The notes: generated from the sequence alone by a model not told the origin. DNA of 64,000 nucleotides from Lamellibrachia columna (GCA_963662155.1 OY759264.1:17745142-17809141); one strand, 5' to 3'; shown: positions 13,635-23,544, numbered from the stretch's first letter. Made by a program: numbers and translations.

Positions 13635-13933
13635 ACGTTTAGTTATCTCATATATAATCTAAACATGTAAACGATTCTTTAATTTACACAATTCTAAAGT
13701 TAAGTCTGCACCAAATTTCCTGCCATGGATTGCCCTATTACGTATACTGTTTTTGCAGGTCACTTGGAGCACAGGAGAAGTTTGGGGAGAAGGGTAAACT
13801 GTACCGCTTCGTAGACGGAGAACTGCCTCGGTTGTTTATCGCCATCTACAACGTGATCAAATCATCTGCAGGCTCTGCACATGACTACACAGAGCGACAG
13901 GAACTGAAGAAATATTTCTCAAATCCAGCGTAG
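1423..13933 (+). CDS. IRE1/RNase L-like protein kinase with KEN endoribonuclease domain, 3' part of gene
   Basis: Eight exons (1423-1632, 2639-2753, 5891-5973, 8038-8237, 9716-9793, 10110-10188, 10505-10656, 13759-13933) join with GT/AG borders and compatible phases into 1,092 nt, that is 363 residues and a stop. In order: alpha-E region, HRDLKPEN catalytic loop, DFG motif (LADFGIS), activation segment, C-lobe helices ([12 protein letters not shown], then HPYLW as in IRE1), then a KEN domain with IRNFTHH and [12 protein letters not shown]. In RNase L and IRE1 the KEN domain cleaves RNA after dimerisation; the Arg-Asn-x3-His pattern around RNase L R667/H672 is kept. Catalytic Asp and Lys of HRDLK and Asp of DFG are present, so kinase activity is possible. 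The ATP-binding N-lobe and any sensor domain (lumenal or ankyrin) lie outside the window, so IRE1-like and RNase L-like cannot be separated. The introns are full of mobile elements. Confidence 0.85.
2639..2753 (+). CDS. Kinase-KEN exon: PEN...DFG
   Basis: Begins with PEN, completing HRDLKPEN across the intron, and includes LADFGIS. Donor GT at 2754-2755; ends in phase 1. Confidence 0.88.
2754..3938. other. Intron sequence, 5' part of the 3.1-kb intron
   Basis: AT-rich, with a short CACG microsatellite near 2803-2826. No coding similarity seen. It leads into the 47-bp minisatellite. Confidence 0.7.
3939..5435. repeat. Intronic minisatellite, 47-bp unit, about 32 copies
   Basis: The unit contains GCTGTAG ... 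CTACAGC, so each copy can form a 7-bp stem. Copies differ at a few diagnostic sites (CATCACTG or CATCAATG; GATTCAG or GTTTCAT). Variant pairs recur at 94 and 188 bp, indicating a higher-order pattern. The 3'-most copies are the most diverged. Confidence 0.95.
5589..5695 (-). repeat. tRNA-derived SINE head
   Basis: On the minus strand it reads GGTGCGGTGGCTATATGTTA (A-box-like), then a box close to the pol III B-box GGTTCGANTCC about 50 nt later, then a non-tRNA body. A related body occurs at 42,347-42,431. This is a SINE copy and not a functional tRNA gene. Confidence 0.7.
5817..5854. repeat. Perfect 18-bp hairpin with 2-nt loop
   Basis: CACATAACTATTAAATCA is followed by CT and then its exact reverse complement. 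It lies 36 bp upstream of the exon at 5891, in the intron. It may be a tiny MITE remnant. Confidence 0.85.
5891..5973 (+). CDS. Kinase-KEN exon: activation segment/P+1 loop
   Basis: Encodes [20 protein letters not shown], the substrate-binding loop region after DFG. Enters in phase 1 after TTTCTGTAG and leaves in phase 0 before GTGTGTGG. Confidence 0.85.
6391..7430 (+). pseudogene. Internally deleted hAT transposase (ZNF862-like) in an intron
   Basis: Bases 7080-7427 read without a stop and end with a hAT C-terminal dimerisation region: [20 protein letters not shown], then VERGFSAQN, then a KLEGP segment. These match the hAT signature of an L-rich helix, a hydrophobic strand and ERxFS. At 6394 a short open stretch ([17 protein letters not shown]) resembles the N-terminus of ZNF862-like hAT proteins. 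The BED finger and the catalytic RNase H-like domain are missing between them, so the copy cannot make active transposase. The C-terminal assignment is firm; the N-terminal link is inferred. No target duplication was identified. Confidence 0.72.
7431..8037. other. Intron sequence between hAT remnant and next exon
   Basis: AT-rich with a short (TA)n at 7837-7860; ends in the acceptor TTTTTAG. Nothing else recognised. Confidence 0.7.
8038..8237 (+). CDS. Kinase-KEN exon: kinase C-lobe
   Basis: Encodes [18 protein letters not shown] and later [20 protein letters not shown], the IRE1-type C-lobe with the conserved Arg (ERSSA). Donor GTGAGA at 8238; phase 2. Confidence 0.9.
8238..9109. other. Intron, no recognised content
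   Basis: AT-rich; only short open frames without motifs were seen. Confidence 0.6.
9110..9440 (+). mobile_element. LINE reverse transcriptase fragment
   Basis: Broken reading frames give [18 protein letters not shown], then [11 protein letters not shown], then [15 protein letters not shown]. These are reverse transcriptase motifs corresponding to DFQKAFDKVPH...RQRVVV...SGVPQGSVLGP. The catalytic YADD/FADD block is degraded. It appears to be the same family as the elements at 30.8 and 56.4 kb. Confidence 0.75.
9716..9793 (+). CDS. Kinase-KEN exon: end of kinase domain
   Basis: Encodes [20 protein letters not shown], the HP-x-LW and 'FL...GN' block found at the kinase-KEN junction of IRE1 and RNase L. 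Phase 2 in and phase 2 out. Confidence 0.88.
10110..10188 (+). CDS. Kinase-KEN exon: linker into KEN domain
   Basis: Encodes [20 protein letters not shown] followed by PNQLDW. Acceptor TTTTCAG; donor GTAAGG; leaves in phase 0. Confidence 0.82.
10505..10656 (+). CDS. Kinase-KEN exon: KEN domain core
   Basis: Encodes [20 protein letters not shown], then [11 protein letters not shown] and [11 protein letters not shown]. The Arg and final His of RNFTHH align with the RNase L catalytic pair (spacing +5). Donor GTAAGT at 10657; phase 2. Confidence 0.88.
10657..11240. other. Intron sequence before the LINE
   Basis: AT-rich, no coding similarity; a (TA)n tract follows at 11,243-11,273. Confidence 0.6.
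11310..13190 (+). mobile_element. RTE-like LINE, RT and C-terminal region, degenerate
   Basis: Successive frames encode [20 protein letters not shown], the reverse transcriptase finger motif [48 protein letters not shown], the catalytic strand [25 protein letters not shown], and a C-terminal CESW(T) stretch. All are classic RT blocks of RTE-type LINEs. The frame is broken by at least three shifts or stops, so it is inactive. No endonuclease domain is visible, so it is 5'-truncated. It ends in a GAATGAATGAAG-type tail followed by (TA)n, consistent with LINE 3' repeats. It sits sense-oriented in the last kinase-KEN intron. Confidence 0.88.
13200..13380. repeat. (TA)n tract with a 30-bp word repeated
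   Basis: Long TA runs interrupted twice by AAACATACATTGAAGTATAC (at about 13,221 and 13,332), so the tract expanded by a local duplication. Confidence 0.9.
13559..13627. repeat. (TA)n tract
   Basis: Uninterrupted TA run, flanked on both sides by the word TAACGTTTAGTTAT. Confidence 0.95.
13759..13933 (+). CDS. Kinase-KEN terminal exon
   Basis: Acceptor TTTTGCAG. Encodes [20 protein letters not shown], then [17 protein letters not shown] and a C-terminal [10 protein letters not shown] before TAG. The 'FPxLx' helix typical of the end of KEN domains is present as LPRLFIAIY. Everything from 13,834 onward is duplicated downstream. Confidence 0.9.
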
Positions 13934-15290
13934 ACACAAACAGTGAATGACATGGCTTTGTATAACAGTGATTATGCACCACACGACCAAGGACTGATCA
14001 CACTCTGAATAATGGCCTACTGTAATGGTGCTGTTCATGCCTAGTTGGTGTTCCATGGACAAGAAGAACATACCTTCACTTTGGAAGAATTGTGTTCAGC
14101 TAACACGTATAGGTGATTGGAACAGTTTCACCGTAGCAAGTAACGTAATATGCAATTATTCTGACCGCTACTAGTACACCAATTATATAGCACAAGTAGT
14201 CATAATGATTTATAATACTGGATTGTTTTCTCACTCAACACGTTTTGGAAACAGCGAATCTACCGATTGAATATGAAGGATTGTTCAGTAGTTTGCGCGC
14301 GAAATATCACTTGAACATGCTTCCCCGCACTTATTTACGCTTAACTTGTGTTAGACCGCTCCAGTTCCTGGAGTCGAAATGAAATATTAATATCTTGCAT
14401 CACATTTGTATGTAAGAGTTGTGAGTCGTCTGTGTGACTGCGTTGTATACAACATTCCAGGCAAGACCGTTACAAATAGGGTATGGCAGTATATATTGTA
14501 TATATGGCTTTGTGGAAACCCACATTGTTTTGGAAGTAGGACAGTGACCATCATAAACATGAACCAGAAGAGTAATCTGGAGTATTATTTCATACGTGTG
14601 ATGTCACAGTAGTACGTACTTAATTATGTCCGCCATTCCTTAAGCGCACGTTGTCAATCCCATATGTTTAAATATTTGTCTACAACTCAGACTTTATGTC
14701 GAATATATTCAAACTTGGTCTTCAAATGTATTTCACAGTGACACGTAATATAATAATATATATATATAAGATATTTTGAGTTTGAGCCATACTTTACATT
14801 GTTACGTTCAAAATTAACAATATGTTTTAATCATTTTAGACTTGGTGACACAACATCGCCTATTCAAGGTGGGAGGTTTAATATTGATGAAAATTAAAGA
14901 CAGAAAAGAAACTAAACGGAAAAGAAATACAAAGTTACATATTGGGGACGAATGTTATCTACGTTTACATGTGACTCTCCGATAGCAAATAAGTGTATTT
15001 CGGTCTAGATATGTTATTAACCATGTTATTCGTGTTGTTTAACTGTCACAGTTTCAATAAGCTAACAAGAACGTGCAAATTGATCAAGTTTACGATTTAT
15101 AAGTTTAACTTCCATTGCATGTTCTTCTGATCTAAATATGTTACGAGTACTTGCAAGTACTCTGCATATTGTATGTCTACATTAATGTACCACTATGTAT
15201 ACCTATATTTTTGATATATCTCCTACACCATTGCATGATATTAGAGAATAAATCTTGTTCGTCTAACACACTTCGTCATTGATGTGTTGC
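13834..15290 (+). repeat. Tandem duplication, unit 1 (KEN exon tail plus 3' flank)
   Basis: Starts at GTTTATCGCC inside the terminal exon and carries the stop codon, the presumed 3' UTR and downstream DNA. The same sequence restarts at 15,291, about 1,458 bp later. Unit 1 ends in CATTGATGTGTTGC and unit 2 in CAATGACGTGTTGC. AATAAA at about 15,248 may be the poly(A) signal, and an equivalent occurs near the end of unit 2. Confidence 0.9.
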
Positions 15291-16674
15291 TGTTTATCGC
15301 CGTCTACGACGTGATCAAGTCATCTGCAGGCTCAGCACGTGATTACACAGAACGACAGGAACTGAACAAATATTTATCAGATCCAGCGTAGACACAAACA
15401 GTGAATGACGTGGCTTTGCATAACAGTGATTATGTTCCACAAGACCAAGGACTGATCATACTCTGACTAACGACCTGTAATGGTGCTGTTCTTGTCTAGT
15501 TGGCGTTCCACGAACAAGAATAACATGCCTTCACTTTTGAAGACATTATGTTCAGCTAGCAAGTATAGGTGATTGAAACAGTTGCACCGTAGCAAGTAAC
15601 GTAATATGTAATTACACTGACCGCTACTAGTACACCAATTATATAGCGTAGGTAGTCATAATGATTTCTAATACTGTATTGTTTCCTCACTCAACATGTT
15701 TTTGAACCAGCGAATCCACCAATTAAATATGAAGGATTGTTCAGGAACTTGCGCGCGGAATGTCACTTGAACGTGCTTCCCCGCACTTATTTATGCTTAA
15801 CTTTTATTAGACGCTCTAGTTCCTCGTGTCGAAATTAAATATTAGTATCTTACTCCAGATTTGTATGTAAGAGGTGTGAGTAGTCTGTGTGACTGCATTG
15901 CATACAACATTCCAGGTAAGGCCGTTACAAATAGGGTATTCCTGGGATGGTAAAATGTGTATATGTCTTTGTGGAGGCCCACCATATTATGCGCAGTAGG
16001 ACAGGGACCATTACAAATATGAACCAGAAGAGAGCACTACCAAAAGCCAACAGATACACCACTAATAATTAAATAGTTGTTACACTTGACACTGATGCAG
16101 CGAGTGTGCCGTCGTTGTAGCTTGGTGCGGTGGGAGCCGTAGGAGTTGGAGAGGTTTACTGTTATTGCTGTCGCCTTGTTAATTTGTCGTATATGTCGTA
16201 TGTTATCTTAAATATCCCTTTGTAGCGATTTAATCCCTTTGACGGTCCTACGTAGTATGGTATCTCCTATTTGATATTGTTCTCCCACGTATCCCGCACG
16301 TAGGCATATATGTTTGACTAACCTGTTATGTCAGTGTGGTTCTTCCCCAGTTATAGTATGTATTGGGCACGTATGACTAAGATGTTTTGTGCTTGAACAT
16401 TGTTACGTGGAAAACGAAGCATGTTTTTCGTGTTGTTTAACAGTCACAGTTTACATAGGCTAATAAGAATGTGCAGATTTATAAAGTTTATAATTGATAA
16501 GTTTAACTAACACTGCATGTTCTTCTGACTTAAATATGTTACGAGTACTTTGCATATTGTATGTCTACATTAATGTACTACTGTATACTTATGTGTGATA
16601 TATTTCCTGCACCATTGCATGATATTCGAGAATAAATTGTGTTGGTCTTATACATTGCTTCAATGACGTGTTGC
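15291..16674 (+). pseudogene. Tandem duplication, unit 2 with a KEN-tail pseudo-exon (15,292-15,391)
   Basis: The first 100 bases repeat the last 33 codons of the kinase-KEN exon with several substitutions and keep the TAG stop, but there is no splice acceptor or upstream exon. The rest follows unit 1's 3' flank with substitutions and indels, and its middle (about 16,040-16,400) does not align by eye. The copies differ visibly, so the duplication is not recent. Confidence 0.88.
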
Positions 16675-16790
16675 CTCCCCCCAGTTCAGGTTCAGAAATC
16701 CCTGGTTCAACGATACAGGCTTAATTAACTAAACTAGCAAAACTGCCCATAATAATGCTGGGATAGTTTGGAAGTTCGTGATTGGCACGA

Positions 16791-16874
16791 TAAAAATATT
16801 TACACAATTTCACAGAAATGTCCATCTATGCCTTGGTACTTGGACATTTCTGTGAAATTGTGTAAATATTTTTA
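16791..16874. repeat. Hairpin 1: 33-bp perfect stem, 18-nt loop
   Basis: Arms 16,791-16,823 and 16,842-16,874 are exact reverse complements. The loop is ATCTATGCCTTGGTACTT, identical to the loop of the next hairpin. Confidence 0.95.
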
Positions 16875-16877
16875 TTT

Positions 16878-17037
16878 TACAAGGGTAAGGTGTCGCTAGA
16901 TGTTACTATAACCGCCAGTATTATGTCGCAATTTTGACTGCCAGCACCATCTATGCCTTGGTACTTGGTGCTGGCAGTTAAAATTGCGACATAATAATGG
17001 CAGTTATAGTAACATCTAGCGACACCTTACCCTTGTA
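16878..17037. repeat. Hairpin 2: about 71-bp stem, same 18-nt loop
   Basis: Arms 16,878-16,948 and 16,967-17,037 pair with very few mismatches. The loop at 16,949-16,966 matches that of hairpin 1 in sequence and orientation. The stem sequences of the two hairpins are unrelated. Confidence 0.95.
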
Positions 17038-19239
17038 TTACGTAAAGGTGGACAATCGAAGAAAAGACGCACGACGTGAACATTTGTACGTAATTATTCG
17101 CACAACGTTGCGGACAGTTGTGTGTAATAACTACAAAGGGCAATTCGAATGTTCGCAGAAAGGGTAATGGCGGGGTGAATTTCGGAAAAAAAATTTAAAC
17201 CACCCGACCGTGGGGTCGTAGATGAACACCTGGAAGTTTAACGCCCGAGATACAAAGCCTCTATGAGGAGTAGCATAACATACAAACAGATATATACTTG
17301 CTGGATTATATTAACAAGTATGACGGAGACGTTACAGAAGGTGAATCGTGCAGACACTTTGTTAAATGTACACTACGTGTGCAGAATACAGTTCTTGTGA
17401 CAATTGTTGTAGTCACCATGACACACATTGTTGTGTCCACAGTATATACTTTAAATCGTCCGTACGATGCTAAGAATGACCCCAAGTAAACATTCCCGGT
17501 GGCATTTCCAATTCGGTTGAAATGCTCGTTGGGCATAGACGGGCTTTTTGTTTATGTTCGGCATCTTCCACAAATTGAACAAAACAGAACAGACACTCAA
17601 AACGCATTGACAGGCAACATTTCGTTTCTTCGATAATACCACCACCACCACCACAGTATGGATAGACAACGGCCGGGTGTACAATTAATTGTAGGGCCTA
17701 CGCCTGTATCCCGTCGTTGACTCGTACGGATTCCCGGATGATATTTCTCGTCATAAAACGAATAACTAAAATACAGTGAAACCTGTGTATTGCGAACAAT
17801 GGCACTAAAAAAGCGTCCGTTATGGACAGGCGTTTGTTGTGAGCTGATGTACGTTACTAAATGTGTGTTCGTACTTAAACTAATTAAACCTAATCCGAAA
17901 GGAAACAACGACAACGACGTAACTCTGGACGGCGGAAATGACGGGTCCGCACCATGACGAAGCAGAATCGGCCTGGACGACCACGTTGTTTGTGATGCGG
18001 TCCAGGCATAATTAGACGATGTATGTTATCACAGAGAAATTTGCTTTCTCCCCTCCGGAAAAAAATCCCGCAGACGCCCCTGCACGGAAGTGACCGATCC
18101 GGATACGCCGCACCGAGACAGCGGTAGCAGCCAAATCAAACGAACACGGCGGCAGCAATCTTGATGGAGTACGTGACAGTGGTATCGACTGGATCTACCG
18201 GATACGGTGGTTGCGATTATAACAGAAATCGAGGAAGCGGCATCGATTGAATCCCACAATACGACAGCAACGATCGATAGCCCATGAAGGATACAGCGAC
18301 GGAATCGGCCAGATTTGTCACCAACGATCGCGATGGGATGGAATCAGTTGGATCGAGCTGTAGCAGTGGAAAGAATGACGGTCATCTACTACGGTAGTTT
18401 TCATTGATCGGATTGGCCAAACCGATGATCAATTATGAAAATCAAACCGATTCCCATCACCAATTAACCCCCCATTACATTCCCCCCTATAAAGGTGGCG
18501 TTTTGTAGTTTTTTCTCCTCTTCGTATAGTCCCTCTCTTCACTCCCTCTACTAACCTCTTTAAACTCGCTTATTTTCCATAGCTCCTAAGCGTACCGATC
18601 CAACTGTTCACGACTGGAATTGCTATCTGATTAGAAATTGCATATCCCTTTTGTTTTGACGCGCTGATGAGCTTGGATTTCCCGAGGATTTTAGCGGTAA
18701 ACAATTGACTTTATTGTTTTGTATTATAATGGCAGAACAGCGATGTACGTGTTCAACATTCTTGTCAAAAGGCGTTAGGGGTCGCCTTACACATTGATAT
18801 AACACAGTAAAATAATGTGCGTGCGTCTGTGTGCGTGCATGCGTGCGTGCGTGCGTGCGTGCGTGTGAAACCTACCTAGTATCAGAAAATTGTCCGTGTG
18901 AAAGACCTGTTCTGCCCGTATGATATTTTTTGAAACTGCAAATTTAATATATAATGTTAAAATTAAACTAAGAAAAGATCGACTTCATCTGAAGACTAAC
19001 AACAATCATAATTAGTCTATAAACCTCCCGGGCACAGCGGCCTAAAACGCCCAACCCGTAATTGTGTATATCAGCCTGCCAGCCAGCTTTTCAGTGCAGC
19101 CATCCAGCTGTTTATACCCCCTTCGGGTTCAAACCTTGAACAGAACGAGACACGACAATGAGGTAACCCCGTGCCGTCACCATTTTAGCATAGTAATTTT
19201 TTTGGTCGCACTGCCCGTATGAACTGAACATTTAAGAAA
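17038..19239. other. Non-coding stretch
   Basis: No reading frame with recognisable similarity. It holds a dispersed repeat (17,690-17,846), a (CCA)n run at 17,639-17,654 and a (GTGC)n run at 18,821-18,866. Confidence 0.6.
17690..17846. repeat. Dispersed repeat X, copy 1
   Basis: About 155 bp with high similarity to 38,333-38,490, sharing ACTAAAATACAGTGAAAC and GACAGGCGTTTG. Family unknown. Confidence 0.8.
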
Positions 19240-19530
19240 CCTGTATAGAGGCATGGCTTGTTACTAGTGAAAAGGGTATCAAAACCAGAATGACAAAAGC
19301 CTGGGCAGCCTGCAACACATTGTGGAAGATATGAAAGTGCAGTTTAACTCATTATCTTAAACGAAGATTTGTTTAGAGTAGTGGTTGAAACAGCCATATA
19401 CGTTATGTGGAAGAAACATAAACGATCAACAAACGTACGCACAACCGATTGGATGGATGCTACGCATGACTACTACGTTAAGCACTGAACATCTCCTGGA
19501 TAGAACGATGCAATTATGTAAGACGTCGTT
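19240..19530 (+). mobile_element. LINE C-terminal fragment
   Basis: Broken frames give MTKAWAACNTLWKI, then INKRTHNRLDGCYA, then ALNISW. This is the post-RT region of LINE proteins of the type KACNTLxKIW...LDGCYTRMLR...NISW. Several stops; clearly dead. Confidence 0.72.
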
Positions 19531-20149
19531 GATATAGGATTAAATTATGCCAAGCGGAACGGTTACGTGTGTGTGCTGCGTGAGGTATGCACGGCTTTTC
19601 CACCAATGACAGGTGCCGGAACTTGGAAGTCCATGAAGCAGGCAAAGATGTAGTGGTCATTGGTCAAGGCCTTGCAGGGATGTTCACTGGTACTGACCAT
19701 TACGTTCATGTTATGGAGACGTTGACGCACCACAAGGCAGATACTCTGTTTGTCGCCACGGTGGCGGTGTCTAATAATTAGACACGCGGCTGAATTATAA
19801 ACAATTTGAACTTGATGCAATGCGAGGTATATAAGTATTACTACTACTACTACTACTACTAATAATAATAATGAGTGTGCGTGTGTGCGTTTTATAAGCT
19901 TATAACAACTGGATTCCTGTCCATATGCAAAGTAGGCCTACAGTAATTTCCCCGTCTAGTCATTTCCATGTAGCTGCAAGGCGTATAATCAAGTTTCCTG
20001 TTAATTAAAAATCATTATAAAACTATACATACATGAATATGATAGTATACATGTAATAATAAGACACTATGGAAAGAATGAAATTTATTCTGACACGATC
20101 ACAATACGAATGATTTTGTTTATTTTAAATTATGGGGAACTGACTGCAA
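19531..20149. other. Non-coding stretch
   Basis: Only short unremarkable open frames and a small (TAC)n/(TAA)n run at 19,840-19,872. Confidence 0.6.
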
Positions 20150-20640
20150 AGTGAATCGATAGGGAACTGACGACAAGTAGGATTGACTGAGGAACTGACG
20201 ACAAGGAGGATCGACCGGGGAACTGACGACAAGGAAACTGACGACACGGAGGATTGACCAGGGAACTGACGACAAGGAGGATTGACTGAGGAATTGACGA
20301 CAAGGAGGATTGACCAGGGAACTGACGACAAGGAGGATTGACTGAGGAATTGACGACAAGGAGGATTGACCAGGGAACTGACGATAAGTAGGATTGACTG
20401 AGGAACTGACGACAATGAGGATTGACAGGGGAACTGACGACAAGAAGGATTGACCGGGGAATTGGCGATAAGGAGGATTGACCGGGGAACTGACGACAAG
20501 GAGGATTGACCGGGTAACTGACGACAAGGATTACTGACCGGGGGATTGACGACAAGCAGGACTGACCAGGGAACTGACGAAAAGGAGGATTGGCCAGATA
20601 ACTGACGGCAAGGATGATTGACCAGGGAACTCCGTTCCGC
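20150..20640. repeat. Minisatellite, 28-bp unit, about 17 copies
   Basis: Unit of the form GAACTGACGACAAGGAGGAT plus TGACCAGG with point variation. The minus strand stays open in three frames because stop codons are rare in the unit; these Ser/Pro/Val-rich peptides show no sign of being genes. Confidence 0.93.
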
Positions 20641-20965
20641 TAGGAGAAATATGTTTGCAAATTAAAACGACACGTGTTGAGTGCCGCCGATGTTGGTCGT
20701 AGTCCGCGTCGTTGTCCTCGCAGTCGTCCTCAGGAGGAGAAACAACGACCGGTGAGTGTCGCGACTTCTTCCAAGGTCCACTCCATTTGCGAGAAACAGT
20801 ACATGTGATGTCGCGTCTTCGCACTCTCTTTATTTTGCTTGTCGCCCCTTCTTTTCTCTTTATTCTCTAATGACAAACAGTTGGGCGTACGACATCTTCC
20901 TCTTTCTATTTAACTTGCGATAAGAATTTAGACATCCAGTTGTGTCGCGACGTATTCTTCTGGTT

Positions 20966-21024
20966 TCTGCTGTACTTTCTACTGTACTTTCTACTGTACT
21001 TTCTACTGTACTTTCTACTGTACT
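20966..21024. repeat. Short tandem repeat TTTCTACTGTACTT
   Basis: About five near-identical 13-14 bp copies. Confidence 0.9.
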
Positions 21025-21329
21025 TCCGATACGCAGACATGTAATATAATCACGACTTCTTTCGCTTTCTACTTTATTTGTGGCAAACAGTCGGCTATTT
21101 AGTAGTGTAGATACTTCTTTCTTGTTCTACTTTACTTGCGACAAATAGTCGGACATTTAGTAGTGCTGCGAATTCTTCTTTTTCATGATTATCATAGACT
21201 GGCAGTCGAGCATTTAGATACATTGTAGGGGAGACCGGGGCTAGTTCTTACAATTTTCAGTTAAAGTCACTTTTTGTGAAAAGTATGGATTATTTCTGTC
21301 AACGTTAATAAAATGTACCATCCCATATT

Positions 21330-21362
21330 ATCTACGTAATTATAAATTATAATTACGTAGAT
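21330..21362. repeat. 33-bp perfect palindrome
   Basis: ATCTACGTAATTATAA, one central A, then the exact reverse complement. It lies 100 bp inside a sequence beginning GGGAGACCGGGGCTAG (21,231), a motif shared with the element at 23,817. Confidence 0.9.
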
Positions 21363-22297
21363 ATGTGAAGTTTCCAGACGCGGTTGACTTGCCTCGTAAG
21401 CGGAGCAAGTTGTTACATCATACGGGGCACTTTGTTAACGCAAAAAAACGTGTGGATCGCAAAGCTTGTGTCATTCGTATATGTTACTGTTATTACATTA
21501 ATTGAATTACACACACTTATACATCTTATACACAGTGTGCATAACAATGTAGGTGTTCACCGCTTCATATATTAAGCTTTTAATTTATAGTTATCAAAGG
21601 GGACTCATTCCCCGGATTCTTACATAACAAACAATTGTGAATGGAATATAAACTATTGAATGGAGTACGAAATAGTGAATGGCAATATATATGTAATGCG
21701 ACTTCTACTTGATTGAATGATACAAACACGTACGCACTCACGCACACGCGCACGAACATCCACATTTCAATGTATTGTGCAGTATTGATTAGTTGCTCAA
21801 ATAGGACTGTGCCATAAAAATAACAAGATTTAACAAGATTGTCATCCAAGGCAAAACACCCAGAAGGCAAGTGGACAAGGAAGCATCGGCTTATTGAGAG
21901 TCCAACAATGTTTCATCTTTGTGTAACCCGCCCTTCTGAAATAAAGCGTTCACACGTGGTGGTTAAATACATTTTGTTCTTTCAGTCATTGTCAGCACAC
22001 AACTCGCTGGCTGAGCCACCGGTATGAGCCGCCCGAGCGTTGTTACAGTTGTTACAACTTGCCCCAATACAATTGTAACAACATGCCCAAAACACAATTT
22101 TTGCAGTTGAAAGCACGTGGACGATAGCAAATACTGAATTTCAGTTTAACTTCTACTTGGCATAACCCCTTATACTATATAGTAGACATGTTTCAAGTTT
22201 CTTTCACGAAAAATAAAAAGTGGCTGCGTGAGATGATATTATGGGGGCCTACCCAACAACGTTTTATGTGATTAAAATGACATTTTTGTCCACACAG

Positions 22298-22608
22298 ACG
22301 TCACCGAAGACCTGTATTTGAAGTCGGTGGAAGCGAACTCTCGCGGCGTCGTTGACTCCGTGGTAGAGACATCAACCGGAGGCGACGCTGGTGTTACAGA
22401 AGACGTCGATGACTCCGTGGTAGAAACATCAACCGGAGGCGACTCTGGTGTCACAGAGGACGTCGATGACTCCGTGGTGGAGACATCAACAGGAGGCGAC
22501 GCTGGTGTTACAGAAGACGTCTATGACTCCGTGGTAGAGACATCAACCGGAGGCGACGCTGGTGTTACAGAAGACTCCTCTACAGGCTCAGATTCACATG
22601 ACATTTAA
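22298..22608 (+). CDS. Probable terminal exon of an acidic repeat protein, function unknown
   Basis: An acceptor (TTTTGTCCACACAG) is followed by an open frame of about 103 codons ending in TAA. There is no ATG in the frame before the repeats, so this is an exon and not a whole gene. It encodes four copies of a 21-residue repeat of the type DSVVETSTGGDAGVTEDV followed by a Ser/Asp tail. The composition is acidic and Ser/Thr-rich, suggesting a disordered or glycosylated extracellular segment, but that is inference. Copies vary mostly at third positions or conservatively (GDA/GDS, DVD/DVY), consistent with coding constraint. No upstream exon could be placed with confidence. The alternative is a coding-like minisatellite. 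Confidence 0.5.
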
Positions 22609-23269
22609 AATAACCAACGGTGATATTTAGTTGATGTTTAATGAACTTTGGACCAACATAATGGCCTTCTAGCTGATTCGTAGGTTTGACGGCAATGTGC
22701 TATAGCTTCCACTGTGGAATAATTATTACTTTATCGTTCATAGTTTGAGAATTGAGGTCCGGTAATTTTAAATGTGATACTTCCTTCATAGATATCTCTA
22801 TCTTCGCAAATTGTATACAGGGGAAGTGGCATATTTGAGATATTTGAGGACTACAGCACTGATATGCTGTACCCCCCCCCACAGGTGTTTGTTTGTTAGT
22901 TAGCAGGTTATCAGAGCAGGGGCGGATCTAGGCTTGTTGGCAGGGGGTCTCAGTCAGCTGTAGTCGTATGTCGTTCTACTTACGAACTGGGTGGAGGGGG
23001 GGGGGGTCTTTACACTGATACTAATTCCGATGTAGGCATATATACGTTGTCCTTTACTGTAATATTTGCCACGGACACAGGGGGGCCTATGGGGGTCTTG
23101 ATACCCCTAAGACCCCTCTTGACCCGCTGCTGCAGAGCGTCTACAACAGTAGAATCACTGTCCATCAAGACTATAGTGATTTCATCGAACACGAAATCGC
23201 AGGATTTGGGAAAACCTTGCTGCAATTAGTGACGGGACTACCAACACTGTAGGGTCTATGTCACGTGTA

Positions 23270-23273
<4 letters not shown>
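22609..23273. other. Non-coding stretch with a possible hAT-type end
   Basis: At 22,917 CAGGGGCGGATCTAGG resembles a widespread hAT MITE terminus, but no matching inverted end was found nearby. Nothing else recognised. Confidence 0.4.
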
Positions 23274-23332
<59 letters not shown>

Positions 23333-23375
23333 TAATATAATGTGTGCGCGCGTATATATATATATATATTATATA

Positions 23376-23424
<49 letters not shown>
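23274..23424. repeat. (TA)n tracts
   Basis: Two long TA runs separated by a short GTGTGCGCGCG segment. Confidence 0.95.
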
Positions 23425-23428
<4 letters not shown>

Positions 23429-23535
23429 TTATGTAGGCTTTGCTAAACGTTATTATGACAATAACATATAGCATAGACATACTGGTGTATAAATGCATAG
23501 CGAACTGTTAATTACATGATTACAATTGAGCGCAA

Positions 23536-23544
<9 letters not shown>

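Noticed and set aside
18487..18540. TATAAAGG with a pyrimidine-rich stretch about 30 nt downstream, promoter-like
   Set aside because: No coding exon could be linked to it; such matches are common by chance.
18655..18705. CTGATGA followed by a short stem, resembling a hammerhead ribozyme core
   Set aside because: The obligatory GAAA after stem II is absent (the sequence is GATTTTAG) and no matching stem III was found.
20120..20555. Minus-strand Ser/Pro/Val-rich frames of 124-141 residues
   Set aside because: By-product of the 28-bp minisatellite; three frames are open at once.
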